Shown here one piece after another: positions 24,306-33,539 of a DNA stretch of 44,923 bases. A program made the translations under genes and the position numbers. This DNA comes from Lactobacillus sp. (GTDB lineage: Bacteria > Bacillota > Bacilli > Lactobacillales > Lactobacillaceae), in assembly GCF_014803895.1 (NCBI RefSeq), contig NZ_JAAVAU010000022.1, positions 1 to 44,923 of the forward strand. Direction: 5' to 3'. The stretch's first letter is position 1. The number at the start of each line of letters is the position of its first letter. Under the pieces are notes generated by a model. The model saw only the letters and a list, made by a program, of their open reading frames with translations. It had not been told where the DNA came from and made no database searches.

Positions 24306-24334
24306 TTCAAAAAGTGATAATTTAAAAGTAAGAT
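24306..24334 (+). promoter_or_regulatory. Possible hsdR promoter
   Basis: TTCAAA (24306-24311), 17-bp spacer, TAAGAT (24329-24334). It lies just outside the inverting segment, so hsdR transcription would not depend on its state. Confidence 0.4.
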
Positions 24335-24359
24335 GTTTTGTGCAAGTAAGGAGTAAGCT

Positions 24360-27353
24360 ATGGAAGAAGAAAAAGTATTAGAAGACAATCTTATTCAGCA
24401 ATTAATTCATGGAGAATCTCAATGGACGCTGCGAGAAGATTTAAAAAATGAAGATGATCTATGGGATAATTTCTTCAAAATTTTGTCTCAAAATAATAAA
24501 AATGTTCTAAAAGATGTGCCGTTGACTGAAAATGAAAAGGCAATGATTAAGTCGAAAGTCGTGCATCCCACATTCTACCGTAGTGTTGAATGGCTAGCAG
24601 GTGCCAATAGGATGGTAAAATTACCAATTCCAAGAGATAAGAGTGAATTAGGAATTGCTGACTTAACAATTTTAGATAATACCAATATTACTGGTGGTAG
24701 TTCTGTCTATGAAGTAGTTCACCAAATTCAGTTCAAAAGAAGAGAGGATATTGACCGTAATCGTCGCACAGATGTAACTCTTTTAATCAATGGTTTGCCA
24801 ATGATTCATATTGAATTGAAGAATCGTAATCATGGTATTAATGATGCCTTCAACCAAATTCAAAAATATATCGATGAACAAATATTTAATGGGATTTTCT
24901 CAACTATTCAAATGTTCGTTGTAACCAATGGCACTGAGTCCAAATATATTGCCGCTGGTCAGCAATTACGTAAGAAGTTTATGACTAATTGGGTCGATAA
25001 GAATAATAAGCCAGTTCATGATTATTTGGCTTTTGCTAAGGATGTATTATCTATTCCAGCAGCCCACCATATGATTGCAGACTATGTTGTTTTAGATAAT
25101 GACCAAAAGAATATTATTTTGCTTCGTCCTTACCAAATTCATGCCATTCAAGCCATTGAACAAGCTTCAATAGGCGATAATCCCCAATCTGGTTTTATTT
25201 GGCATACAACTGGTTCTGGAAAGACTTTGACTTCTTACAAAGTTGCTCATAATTTGTTATCTATTCCATCGGTTCAAAAGACGATTTTCTTAATTGACCG
25301 TAATGATTTAGACACTCAGACAAGTTCTGCGTTTAAGACTTATGCTCAAACGGACACGATTGAAGTAAGCGATACTGACAATAGTTTTGATCTAGCTAGA
25401 AAGTTGGCTAGTCCTAACAAGCAGGTGATTGTTGCTACACGTCAGAAAATGCAGGCTCTTTTTAAGCATATTAAGAAAGACGAAAAAGAAAAGAAAATCT
25501 ATCAAAAAATTAGAAACATGCGGATGACTTTCATTGTTGATGAGTGTCACCGTGCCGTGAGTCCTGATCAAAAGAACGAAATTGATGCATTTTTTGCTAA
25601 AAAACCATTATGGTATGGATTTACAGGTACGCCAATTTTTGAAGAGAATGCTCGACAAGAGAAAGGCTCTAACGCTAGAACCACCGAGCAACAGTATGGT
25701 CATTGCTTGCATCGTTACACTATTAAAGATGCAATTAGAGATAATTCTGTCTTAGGTTTTCAAGTAGAAGAACGTGGTAGTGATGATAATGAAACTGATG
25801 ATGAAGATGATACAAAAAAATTAAATCAAATCTATTTATCAGAAAGTCATATGCGTCAAGTTGTAAAAAATTTCTTTAAGACAGCATACAGAAAGCTTGG
25901 GATTTATAATAAACAAAATCGTGGCTATACTTATTCTGCCTTGTTTACTACTAGTTCAATTAAGCAAGCACAAAGATACTATAAATTATTTAGAAAAGTA
26001 ATTAATGGTGAAGATGAAGAACTTAAGATTCCTGAAAGAATTAAGAAGTTTTTGCCAGATTTTCCTAGGATGGCAATTACATATTCAGTAGGCGAAAATG
26101 GTGATGAAGATGAGGCTAATCAAAATGAGATGAAGCAGTCACTTGAAGATTACAATCACTTATTTGGCACTCATTATAGTATGGATTTGCTTAAAGCTTA
26201 TAACACTAACGTAACTGAAAGATTGGCTCGTAAAAAGAAACAGTATCAAGCTCGTGATCAACAATTGGACTTCGTTATTGTTGTAGATAGATTGCTTACA
26301 GGATTTGACTCACCAAGCTTGTCAACGCTTTATATTGATCGTCGCCCAATGCCTTATAAAGATTTGATTCAAGCATTTTCGAGAACGAATCGTATTTTTG
26401 ATAAAGATAAAAAATATGGCCAGATTATTACTTTCCAATATCCTAAGAAGTACAAGGAAGATATTAATAATGCTCTGACTCTATACTCAGAAGGCGGAAA
26501 CAATGAAATTGTAAGACCTGAGTGGAAAGTTTCTAAGAATAAATTTGAAAAAGCAGAACACCAGATTATTAAATATAAGAATAATTCTGGAATCTCAATT
26601 CTTGATGCATCTGATGAAGATCAAAAGCAATTCTTAAAAGAATATCAACATTTTGACAAGGCCTATGGGGCACTTCAAACTTATAGTGAGTTCGATCAGA
26701 TTGATCCAAGTAAAGATTATGGCTTAGATGATAATTTCTTAGAAGACTTACGTGGAAAATATGAAATTATTCGTGAAAAGTTCAAATCTGGTGATGACGG
26801 AGAAGATGTGTCGGATATCGATTTTGATTATGAATTAGAAGTAGTTGATAAGCAGACAGTTGATTACAGTTACATCGTAAAACTTATTCAATCTTATATT
26901 CCGAGTGATGATGAAGAAGATAGTCATAAGACTGAGGCTGAAGTTAAAGAAATTGACGAATATATCAAGAATCTGGCTATCACTAATCCAACCGTAGCTC
27001 ATATTATGATGGAATTATGGAATAAGATTAAAGCTGATCCTAAGAAGTTTAGAAACAAGCAAGTAAATGAAATCTTGCAAAGTATGATTGATGACGCAAA
27101 GAATAATTTTTTAAAGAAATTTGCTGAAGAATATAAAGTTCAGCTTGATGCTCTTAAATATGTGATGAGACATTATAATTTGGAGAAAAATGAATTCGAT
27201 CAGTTAGGGATGCGGGATTTGTTAGCAAAGGAAAGTTTCTTAGAGTATAAAAAAGAACATGCTATTATTCCTCTAAAGTGGAAAAAGATGGTTCGAGAAG
27301 CTGTAAGAGAACTTTATCGAAAACAAATCAGTCCGTTGATTCATTTATCTTAA
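24360..27353 (+). CDS. hsdR: Type I restriction endonuclease subunit HsdR
   Basis: 997 aa, full length. N-terminal nuclease domain with the PD-(D/E)xK-like IADLTIL and MIHIELKNRN (about residues 99-155), then the SF2 translocase: Walker A HTTGSGKT near 281-288, DECH near 395, motif III GFTGTP near 420, and the later DRLLTGFDSPSL and QAFSRTNRI motifs. The C-terminal helical part is acidic. ATP-driven translocase that cleaves DNA unmethylated at the HsdS target. AAGGAG lies 8 nt before ATG. No damage visible, so restriction should be active. Ends at a terminator. Confidence 0.96.
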   Translation: MEEEKVLEDNLIQQLIHGESQWTLREDLKNEDDLWDNFFKILSQNNKNVLKDVPLTENEKAMIKSKVVHPTFYRSVEWLAGANRMVKLPIPRDKSELGIADLTILDNTNITGGSSVYEVVHQIQFKRREDIDRNRRTDVTLLINGLPMIHIELKNRNHGINDAFNQIQKYIDEQIFNGIFSTIQMFVVTNGTESKYIAAGQQLRKKFMTNWVDKNNKPVHDYLAFAKDVLSIPAAHHMIADYVVLDNDQKNIILLRPYQIHAIQAIEQASIGDNPQSGFIWHTTGSGKTLTSYKVAHNLLSIPSVQKTIFLIDRNDLDTQTSSAFKTYAQTDTIEVSDTDNSFDLARKLASPNKQVIVATRQKMQALFKHIKKDEKEKKIYQKIRNMRMTFIVDECHRAVSPDQKNEIDAFFAKKPLWYGFTGTPIFEENARQEKGSNARTTEQQYGHCLHRYTIKDAIRDNSVLGFQVEERGSDDNETDDEDDTKKLNQIYLSESHMRQVVKNFFKTAYRKLGIYNKQNRGYTYSALFTTSSIKQAQRYYKLFRKVINGEDEELKIPERIKKFLPDFPRMAITYSVGENGDEDEANQNEMKQSLEDYNHLFGTHYSMDLLKAYNTNVTERLARKKKQYQARDQQLDFVIVVDRLLTGFDSPSLSTLYIDRRPMPYKDLIQAFSRTNRIFDKDKKYGQIITFQYPKKYKEDINNALTLYSEGGNNEIVRPEWKVSKNKFEKAEHQIIKYKNNSGISILDASDEDQKQFLKEYQHFDKAYGALQTYSEFDQIDPSKDYGLDDNFLEDLRGKYEIIREKFKSGDDGEDVSDIDFDYELEVVDKQTVDYSYIVKLIQSYIPSDDEEDSHKTEAEVKEIDEYIKNLAITNPTVAHIMMELWNKIKADPKKFRNKQVNEILQSMIDDAKNNFLKKFAEEYKVQLDALKYVMRHYNLEKNEFDQLGMRDLLAKESFLEYKKEHAIIPLKWKKMVREAVRELYRKQISPLIHLS

Positions 27354-27361
27354 AAAAACAA

Positions 27362-27399
27362 AAAATCTCGACGCCTAAATGGAATCGAGATTTTATTTT
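27362..27399 (+). terminator. Terminator after hsdR
   Basis: Perfect 10-bp stem AAAATCTCGA / TCGAGATTTT (27362-27371 / 27385-27394), loop 13 nt, T-rich after. Confidence 0.82.
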
Positions 27400-27415
27400 G
27401 CTTAAGATTAAAAAC

Positions 27416-27678
27416 TTATTCAAAAATCTTATCAATATCAAGTACAAACTACATAAGCATTTGGAGTATCAGTACCTTCAACAACGCTCTTAGCATAGTC
27501 GTCATTTTCGTGAATATGTGGAGTAGCAATAATCTTCATTGCCTTATGAGTTGGCACGTCAGCAACCACGATTGTAGCCTTAGAGCCGTTCTTTAAGTTG
27601 TTGTAAAAGATATTGTAAGTGCCTGTTGAAGAATTATTGTTGGTCCTTTGTTAATTTGTTTGAATCCAATTGTTTCAT
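27416..27678 (-). pseudogene. Broken PPOX-family gene, paralogue of the gene at 17121-17486
   Basis: The minus strand starts MKQLDSNKLTKDQ, like MKKLDSTTLTDKQ of the intact gene, then hits a stop after a deletion. In a shifted frame it continues with NNLKNGSKATIVVADVPTHK and NDDYAKSVVEG, and after another shift ends DIDKIFE plus stop. So there are one internal deletion and at least two frameshifts; length is about 70 % of the intact copy. Clearly non-functional. The start keeps its position relative to a possible upstream promoter. Confidence 0.8.
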
Positions 27679-27873
27679 GCTTTCTTATCTACTTTGATTT
27701 GTTTTTCAAGAAAAATTATCACGCAAATTAGTAGTATTTTAATTATTATAAAAAAAGTAAAAAAATCTGATATTTTTACTTTTTTTCATTTTATTTTTAT
27801 GATAACTCGTGTAATATGTGTGTATGTAGTTTTTAAGCAATTTTCTTGCAAAAATAAGTATTGGAGGGATTAG
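27679..27873 (+). promoter_or_regulatory. Leader of the amino-acid permease with A/T hairpin
   Basis: A 13-bp A/T stem (AAAAAAGTAAAAA 27751-27763, TTTTTACTTTTTT 27773-27785) lies about 90 nt before the permease start; it is an intrinsic-terminator-like element readable both ways. A short open frame over this region (27670-27873) is low complexity and not considered a gene. The permease promoter probably lies after the hairpin, near TAATATG at 27809. Confidence 0.4.
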
Positions 27874-29328
27874 ATGAGTTTTTGGCAAAGATTAACTCAT
27901 AAACAGGATCCAAAAGTATATGCAGATAAGGATAAAAAATTGGTTCCTTCATTGACAACGATTGACTTATTAGCCTTAGGAATTGGTATCGTTGTTGGAA
28001 CTGGTATTTTTACCTTGCCAGGAATTGTAGCAGCTAATCATGCCGGTCCTGCAGTAACGATTTCATTTATTTTAGGTGCGATTGGGGCAGGAATGGCAGC
28101 TTTGGCATATGCCGAGACTTCGTCTGTTTTACCATTTGCAGGGTCAGCCTTCTCGTGGATTAATGTCTTATTTGGAGAATTTTTAGGTTGGGTCTGTGGT
28201 TGGGCCTTATTAGCAGAGTACTTTATTGCTGTTTCTTTTGTGGCTTCTGGTTGGTCAGCTTATATGCAAGGATTTTTAAAACAATTCAATATTGTTCTCC
28301 CAGAATTTTTAGCTAAAGGAACTGATTTTCAAGGACATGGTGGTGTTGACATTTTAACTGTCTTTATCATTATGCTTACCGGTTTTTTGCTTTCTCGTGG
28401 TCTAAAAAAAGTTAGCCGAGTAGAGAACGCTTTAGTTATTTTGAAGGTTATTGTAATTATTTTATTTATTGCAGTAGGTTTAACCGCAATTCATCCTAAT
28501 AACTATGCCCCATTTATTCCACCCCATAAATCAGGAACTAATTTTGGTGGCTGGCAAGGTATTTTAGCCGGTACTTCACAGCTTTTCTTGGTCTATATTG
28601 GATTTGATGCCATTGCAGCCAATACTGCTGAAGCTAAGAATCCTGAAAAGACAATGCCACGTGGAATTATTGGTACTCTAGTAATTGGAACTGCTTTGTT
28701 TGTGACTGTTTCCTTAGTATTAGTAGGGATGTTTAATTACAAAATTTATGCTGGAAATGCTGAACCTGCAGCTTTTGCTTTAAGAAAAGCTGGGCATGCT
28801 TTTACAGCTAACTTACTTTCAATTGTGGCAATTTTTGGGATGTTAACTGGTATGATTGGGATGCAGATGGCTTCGTCACGTTTAATCTATGCTTTTGGTC
28901 GGGATGGCTTTTTACCTAAGTCATTAGGTCATCTGGATAAAAATAAAACACCACAAAGATCACTTTGGATTGTCACCTTTACGGCTGCGATTGTAGGTGG
29001 TGTATTACCATTTACTTTCTTATCTAATCTAGTTTCAGCTGGAACTTTAATTGCCTTTATCATGGTATCGCTTGGTATCTATCGTTTAAGAAAACGTGAA
29101 GGTGTAGATTTACCTCAACCAACTTTTAAAATGCCACTTTATCCTGTCTTACCAGCATTATCTGCCATTGTTTCTGCGATTATTTTTTGGCAATTAAGTG
29201 TTGATGCTAAATTATTAATGGTAGGTTGGTTGATTTTAGGAATAATTGTTTACTTTATTTACGGTTACCGGCATGTCCACCAGGATAAACCTGATGAAGT
29301 AAGTGAGAATATCGAAGATCAAATATAA
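27874..29328 (+). CDS. APC-family amino-acid permease (YfnA/CAT-like)
   Basis: 484 aa, about 12-13 membrane segments. The APC signature GIGIVVGTGIFTLPG lies near residues 36-50, and GFDAIAANTAEAKNPEKTMP near 246-265 is the typical TM6-7 loop. Length and motif resemble cationic or branched-chain amino-acid transporters (CAT group, YfnA). Substrate cannot be assigned. GGAGGG 7 nt before ATG. Single gene between a leader hairpin and a long terminator. Confidence 0.9.
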   Translation: MSFWQRLTHKQDPKVYADKDKKLVPSLTTIDLLALGIGIVVGTGIFTLPGIVAANHAGPAVTISFILGAIGAGMAALAYAETSSVLPFAGSAFSWINVLFGEFLGWVCGWALLAEYFIAVSFVASGWSAYMQGFLKQFNIVLPEFLAKGTDFQGHGGVDILTVFIIMLTGFLLSRGLKKVSRVENALVILKVIVIILFIAVGLTAIHPNNYAPFIPPHKSGTNFGGWQGILAGTSQLFLVYIGFDAIAANTAEAKNPEKTMPRGIIGTLVIGTALFVTVSLVLVGMFNYKIYAGNAEPAAFALRKAGHAFTANLLSIVAIFGMLTGMIGMQMASSRLIYAFGRDGFLPKSLGHLDKNKTPQRSLWIVTFTAAIVGGVLPFTFLSNLVSAGTLIAFIMVSLGIYRLRKREGVDLPQPTFKMPLYPVLPALSAIVSAIIFWQLSVDAKLLMVGWLILGIIVYFIYGYRHVHQDKPDEVSENIEDQI

Positions 29329-29355
29329 GATGTTGTTCTAATAAACGTTATTAAC

Positions 29356-29412
29356 AAAAAACTGTTAAAATATAATACGAGAGAAAACCGTATTAATTTT
29401 GACAGTTTTTTT
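29356..29412 (+). terminator. Long terminator between the permease and polA
   Basis: AAAAAACTGTTAAAAT pairs with ATTTTGACAGTTTTTT, extended by AATACG / CGTATT, about 22 bp with one bulge and a T7 run. polA starts 16 nt later, so the polA promoter must overlap this element or lie upstream. Confidence 0.85.
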
Positions 29413-29427
29413 ATTTAGGGAGGATTT

Positions 29428-32094
29428 ATGGCTGATAAAAAATTACTTTTAATCGACGGAAATTCTGTAGCTTTCCGTGCTTTTTATGCTTTATATCGCC
29501 AGCTCGATAACTTTACCAGTCCCGATGGTTTACATACAAATGCTATTTATGCATTTAAAAATATGTTGGATGTAGTTTTGCGTGATACTGATCCATCTAA
29601 TGTCTTAGTAGCTTTTGATGCAGGAAAAGTCACTTTTAGAAATAAAATGTATGACGAATATAAGGGCGGTCGGGCAAAGACTCCGAGTGAACTTTCTGAA
29701 CAATTACCAGTTATTAAGGAATTGTTAGAGGATATGGGTATCAAAAGTTATGAATTAGCTAATTATGAAGCTGATGATATTATTGGTACTATGGCTAAAA
29801 TGGGTGCAGAAAAGGACTTCAAAGTTACGGTTGTGACAGGAGATCGTGACTTAACACAACTTGCTTCTGATCATACTACAGTTATGGTAACCAAGAAGGG
29901 TGTGGGTGAACTGGAAGCTTTTACCCCGGAGCATATGAAGGAAGTTAATGGGGTTACACCAACTGAATTCATTGATATGAAAGCTCTGATGGGGGACAGT
30001 TCAGATAACTACCCTGGAGTAGAGAAGATTGGTCCCAAAACTGCTGCTAAGCTTATTCAAAAATATGGTAGTGTAGAAAACTTATATGACCATATTGATG
30101 AAATGAAAAAGTCTAAAATGAAGGAGAATTTAATTAAGGATAAGGATAAGGCACTCTTAGGTAAGAAGTTAGCTACCATTAATTGTGATTCTCCAGTTGA
30201 CCTAAATTTAGAAGATACTAGTCGCCAGCCTGTTAATTATGAAAAATTACGTCAACTTTATGAACGTTTGAATTTTAGAAAGTTTTTAGCCCAACTTGAT
30301 CAAAGCGAAGCAGGTAGCGGTGAATCTTCTAGTCCCGCAGAAAGTTATGAATACGAAGTATTGACTCAAAGTAATTTAGGCAAAATAGCTAATCTGAAAG
30401 ATCAATCTGTAAGCTTTTATTTAGCAATGTTGGGTGAAAATTATCACTTGGCTCCCTTTAATGGCTTTGCTTTAAAAGTTGGCGATAAAAACTATGTTTC
30501 TAAAGATACTAGTTTACTTGAAGAAGATATTCTAAAAGATATTTTAGAAAATAAAAATATAAAGAAGAATGTTTTTGATATCAAAAGGACTTATGTTGGC
30601 TTACATCGCTTGGGAATTAAAGCAGAAGGTTTAGATTATGATATGTTGTTGGCCTCATATTTGGTCAATAATGAAAATAATTCTAATGACTTAGGTGAAA
30701 TAGCTCACCTTTATGATGAATATAGTGTGAAGACTGACTTAGAAGTTTACGGCAAAGGTAAAAAAGCAGCTATTCCAGAAGATGAGGTATTTTTCAAACA
30801 CTTAGCTGCAAAAGTCTCTATTATTGATAAATTAAAGCAACCACTCTTAGACAAGCTAAAAGAACATGAGCAAGATGATTTATACGAGACTATCGAAATT
30901 CCCGTTGCTTTTGTCTTAGCTAAAATGGAAATCGTTGGTATCAAGGTGGAAGCCTCTGTTTTAGTTCAAATGGGAAATGAATTAGCTATTAAGATTGCTG
31001 AATTAGAAAAGAAAATTTATGCCCAAGCTGGTGAAGAGTTTAATTTAAATTCGCCTAAGCAACTCGGTCATATTCTTTTTGAAAAACTTAACTTACCACC
31101 AATTAAAAAGACAAAAACAGGTTATTCAACTTCTGTTGAAGTTTTAGAGCAATTAAAACAAAAGAGTCCAATTGTTTCGGCAATCTTAGATTACCGCCAA
31201 TTGAGTAAATTACAATCGACCTATATTAAGGGGCTACTAGACTGCATTCAGCCTGATAGTAGGATTCATACCCGTTACTTACAGACCTTAACTGCAACTG
31301 GACGTCTTTCTTCAGTAGATCCTAATTTACAAAATATTCCTACTCGGACAGATGAAGGTAAACAAATTAGAAGGGCGTTTGTACCAAGCACTAAAGATGG
31401 ATATATTTTTTCTTGTGACTATTCGCAGGTGGAATTACGTGTGTTAGCCCATGTTTCGGGGGATGCAGCAATGCAGGAAGCCTTTAAGTCTGGTTATGAT
31501 ATCCATGCTCATACAGCTATGAAAATCTTTGGCCTGACTTCTACAGATGAAGTAACACCATTAATGCGGCGACATGCTAAGGCAGTTAACTTCGGAATTG
31601 TCTATGGTATTTCTGATTATGGCTTGTCCAAAAATATTGGTATTTCAAGAAAACAGGCTAAGCAATTCATTGATAATTATTTTGAACAGTATCCTCAAGT
31701 TCATGAATACATGGATAAGGCGGTTCAAGTTGCGCGAGAAAAAGGTTATGCTGAAACAATTATGCATCGTCGCAGATACTTACCTGATATTCATGCCAAG
31801 AACTTTAATGTACGAAGTTTTGCGGAAAGAACAGCTATTAATTCACCGATTCAAGGATCAGCTGCCGATATTATCAAAATCGCTATGATTAACATGCAAA
31901 ATAAACTTGATGAATTACACTTAAAGACTAAGATGGTCTTACAGGTACATGATGAATTAATATTTGATGTACCAAAAGATGAATTAGAGACTATTAAAGA
32001 AATCGTTCCACAAGTAATGCAATCAGCGGTTCAACTTGATGTGCCTTTGATTGCTGACTCTAATTGGGGTCATAATTGGTATGATGCTAAATAA
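29428..32094 (+). CDS. polA: DNA polymerase I
   Basis: 888 aa. The N-terminal 5' nuclease (about 1-290) shows YEADDIIGT, GDRDLTQLA and MGDSSDNYPGVEKIGPKTA. The middle part (about 310-490) is a vestigial 3'-5' exonuclease domain: the acidic residues of the Exo motifs are not visible, as in Bacillus/Lactobacillus enzymes, so no proofreading is expected. The polymerase has motif A SCDYSQVELR near 662-671, motif B RRHAKAVNFGIVYG near 714, and motif C VHDEL near 841. Removes RNA primers and fills gaps in replication and repair. AGGGAGG before ATG. First gene of the polA-mutM-coaE-nrdR-dnaB-dnaI run. Confidence 0.97.
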   Translation: MADKKLLLIDGNSVAFRAFYALYRQLDNFTSPDGLHTNAIYAFKNMLDVVLRDTDPSNVLVAFDAGKVTFRNKMYDEYKGGRAKTPSELSEQLPVIKELLEDMGIKSYELANYEADDIIGTMAKMGAEKDFKVTVVTGDRDLTQLASDHTTVMVTKKGVGELEAFTPEHMKEVNGVTPTEFIDMKALMGDSSDNYPGVEKIGPKTAAKLIQKYGSVENLYDHIDEMKKSKMKENLIKDKDKALLGKKLATINCDSPVDLNLEDTSRQPVNYEKLRQLYERLNFRKFLAQLDQSEAGSGESSSPAESYEYEVLTQSNLGKIANLKDQSVSFYLAMLGENYHLAPFNGFALKVGDKNYVSKDTSLLEEDILKDILENKNIKKNVFDIKRTYVGLHRLGIKAEGLDYDMLLASYLVNNENNSNDLGEIAHLYDEYSVKTDLEVYGKGKKAAIPEDEVFFKHLAAKVSIIDKLKQPLLDKLKEHEQDDLYETIEIPVAFVLAKMEIVGIKVEASVLVQMGNELAIKIAELEKKIYAQAGEEFNLNSPKQLGHILFEKLNLPPIKKTKTGYSTSVEVLEQLKQKSPIVSAILDYRQLSKLQSTYIKGLLDCIQPDSRIHTRYLQTLTATGRLSSVDPNLQNIPTRTDEGKQIRRAFVPSTKDGYIFSCDYSQVELRVLAHVSGDAAMQEAFKSGYDIHAHTAMKIFGLTSTDEVTPLMRRHAKAVNFGIVYGISDYGLSKNIGISRKQAKQFIDNYFEQYPQVHEYMDKAVQVAREKGYAETIMHRRRYLPDIHAKNFNVRSFAERTAINSPIQGSAADIIKIAMINMQNKLDELHLKTKMVLQVHDELIFDVPKDELETIKEIVPQVMQSAVQLDVPLIADSNWGHNWYDAK

Positions 32095-32110
32095 AAGAAG
32101 GTGATTTCTT

Positions 32111-32941
32111 ATGCCGGAAATGCCAGAAGTTGAGACGGTTAGAAGAACTTTAGATCCCTTAATGAAGGGAAAAACAATTCAAGAGATGACGGTCTGGTAT
32201 CCTAAAATTATTGTTGGTAATAGTGAGTCTGTTGCTCAAAAATTAGTGGGTAAAAAAGTCCTTGGTGTTGATCGTTATGGGAAGTACTTATTAATTCGCT
32301 TGAGTGATAATTTAACTTTGGTCTCCCACTTAAGGATGGAAGGTAAGTATAGAATTACTAGTCCTGATGCTCCCAAGGAAAAACATGAACACATTCAGTT
32401 TATTTTTACTGATGGTAGTGCAATTCGTTATGATGATGTAAGAAAATTCGGACGGATGCACTTAGTGGAGACTGGAACTGAAAGACAAACAACAGGGATT
32501 AGCAAATTAGGTCCTGAGCCGAATACAGATGAATTTAATATTGAGTACTTCTCTAAAAAACTTTCTAAAAAGAAGAAAAATATCAAAAATACTTTGCTGG
32601 ATCAAACGATTGTATGTGGTTTAGGAAATATCTATGTTGACGAGGTATTGTGGCAAAGTAAGATTCATCCCTTAAGTAGCGCCCAAAAAATTCCTACTGA
32701 AGTTGTGGGAAAATTACATGATAATATCAATACTACGATTGCTGAAGCAACTGCAGAAAAGGGAACTACGGTTCATAGTTTTTTAAATGCAGCCGGCGAA
32801 ACTGGTGGTTATCAAAATAAATTAAAAGTTTATGGTCATGTAGGTGAAAAATGTGAGCGTTGTGGGACAATTTTAGAAAAAATCAAAGTTAGTGGAAGAG
32901 GGACAACATTTTGTCCTCATTGTCAGGTGCTATATAAATGA
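32111..32941 (+). CDS. mutM: Formamidopyrimidine-DNA glycosylase MutM (Fpg)
   Basis: 276 aa. N-terminus MPEMPEVETVRRTL with the catalytic Pro2 and Glu3, Lys in the beta-hairpin of the HLRMEGKY region, and a C-terminal zinc finger: CERCGTILEK ... TTFCPHCQ. Excises oxidised purines such as 8-oxoguanine. 16 nt after polA and overlapping coaE by 4 nt. Confidence 0.97.
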   Translation: MPEMPEVETVRRTLDPLMKGKTIQEMTVWYPKIIVGNSESVAQKLVGKKVLGVDRYGKYLLIRLSDNLTLVSHLRMEGKYRITSPDAPKEKHEHIQFIFTDGSAIRYDDVRKFGRMHLVETGTERQTTGISKLGPEPNTDEFNIEYFSKKLSKKKKNIKNTLLDQTIVCGLGNIYVDEVLWQSKIHPLSSAQKIPTEVVGKLHDNINTTIAEATAEKGTTVHSFLNAAGETGGYQNKLKVYGHVGEKCERCGTILEKIKVSGRGTTFCPHCQVLYK

Positions 32942-33534
32942 CATATTTTTTAGGATTAACCGGGGGAATTGCAACCGGTAAAAGTACTGCAGATCATTTT
33001 TTTCTTAAAAAAAATATTCCTATCATTGACACTGATCAGATTGCTCATGCCCTGATGGCCAAGAATCAGGCAAGTTATCAAGCCATTATTAGGCATTTTG
33101 GTAAGGGTATTTTAGCTGAAGATGGTGAAATTGATCGTAAGAAGCTTAGTGCAATTGTTTTTAACGATAAAAATCAATTAAATCGCTTAAATGAATTGAC
33201 GCATCCACTTATTTTAAATAATATGAAAGAAAAAATGATCCAATATCAAGCTCAGGATATACCCTTTGTAATTTTAGATATTCCCTTGCTTTTTGAAGGA
33301 AATTTAACTAGTTACTGTACTGCCACTTTATTGATTACTGCGCCCTTTCAGCTAGAATTGAGCCGCTTAATGGCAAGAAATAATCTAAACGAAGTTGATG
33401 CTAGAAAACGTATTGCCAGTCAGATGCCACTTGCTAAAAAAGAAAAGCTAGCTGATTATGTGATTGAGAATAGTGGAACAATTAATGATTTAGAAAATAA
33501 ATTATCTAGTTTATTAGAAGAAATAGGCAGGTAA
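32938..33534 (+). CDS. coaE: Dephospho-CoA kinase
   Basis: 198 aa. P-loop GGIATGKST at residues 8-16, the DTDQIAH motif near 30-36, and DIPLLFEG near 112. Last step of CoA synthesis. It begins inside the mutM stop (ATGA). In many Firmicutes mutM and coaE are paired with polA. Confidence 0.96.
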   Translation: MTYFLGLTGGIATGKSTADHFFLKKNIPIIDTDQIAHALMAKNQASYQAIIRHFGKGILAEDGEIDRKKLSAIVFNDKNQLNRLNELTHPLILNNMKEKMIQYQAQDIPFVILDIPLLFEGNLTSYCTATLLITAPFQLELSRLMARNNLNEVDARKRIASQMPLAKKEKLADYVIENSGTINDLENKLSSLLEEIGR

Positions 33535-33539
33535 GAGAT

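Larger units (their letters stand above)
23152..24306 (-). pseudogene. hsdS: Silent hsdS cassette (second specificity gene without start)
   Basis: The reading frame is open from 24306 to the stop at 23152, about 384 codons, but lacks the first ~20 residues present in the expressed hsdS and has no ATG with a ribosome binding site; the TTG at 24087 lies inside TRD1. Beginning of the homology: FFWEQRTF; central region LQQRKLKQLKSF; end FLLQNMFI. Both TRDs differ from those of the plus-strand gene (for example FDDIKAGEGKLL and PTNILFGKLRPY in TRD1), so it stores alternative specificities. It would be expressed after inversion through IR1 (both TRDs) or IR2 (TRD2 only). Not a decayed gene but a donor cassette (inference). 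Confidence 0.85.

Noticed and set aside
27476..27486. CTTCAACAACG, an 11-bp match to the IR2 recombination repeat, in the broken PPOX gene
   Set aside because: It lies in codons conserved with the PPOX family, the match stops at the core and no hsdS sequence is around; probably chance.
27670..27873. 67-aa open frame before the permease
   Set aside because: Low-complexity sequence over an A/T hairpin, no SD before its start, ends exactly at the permease start region.
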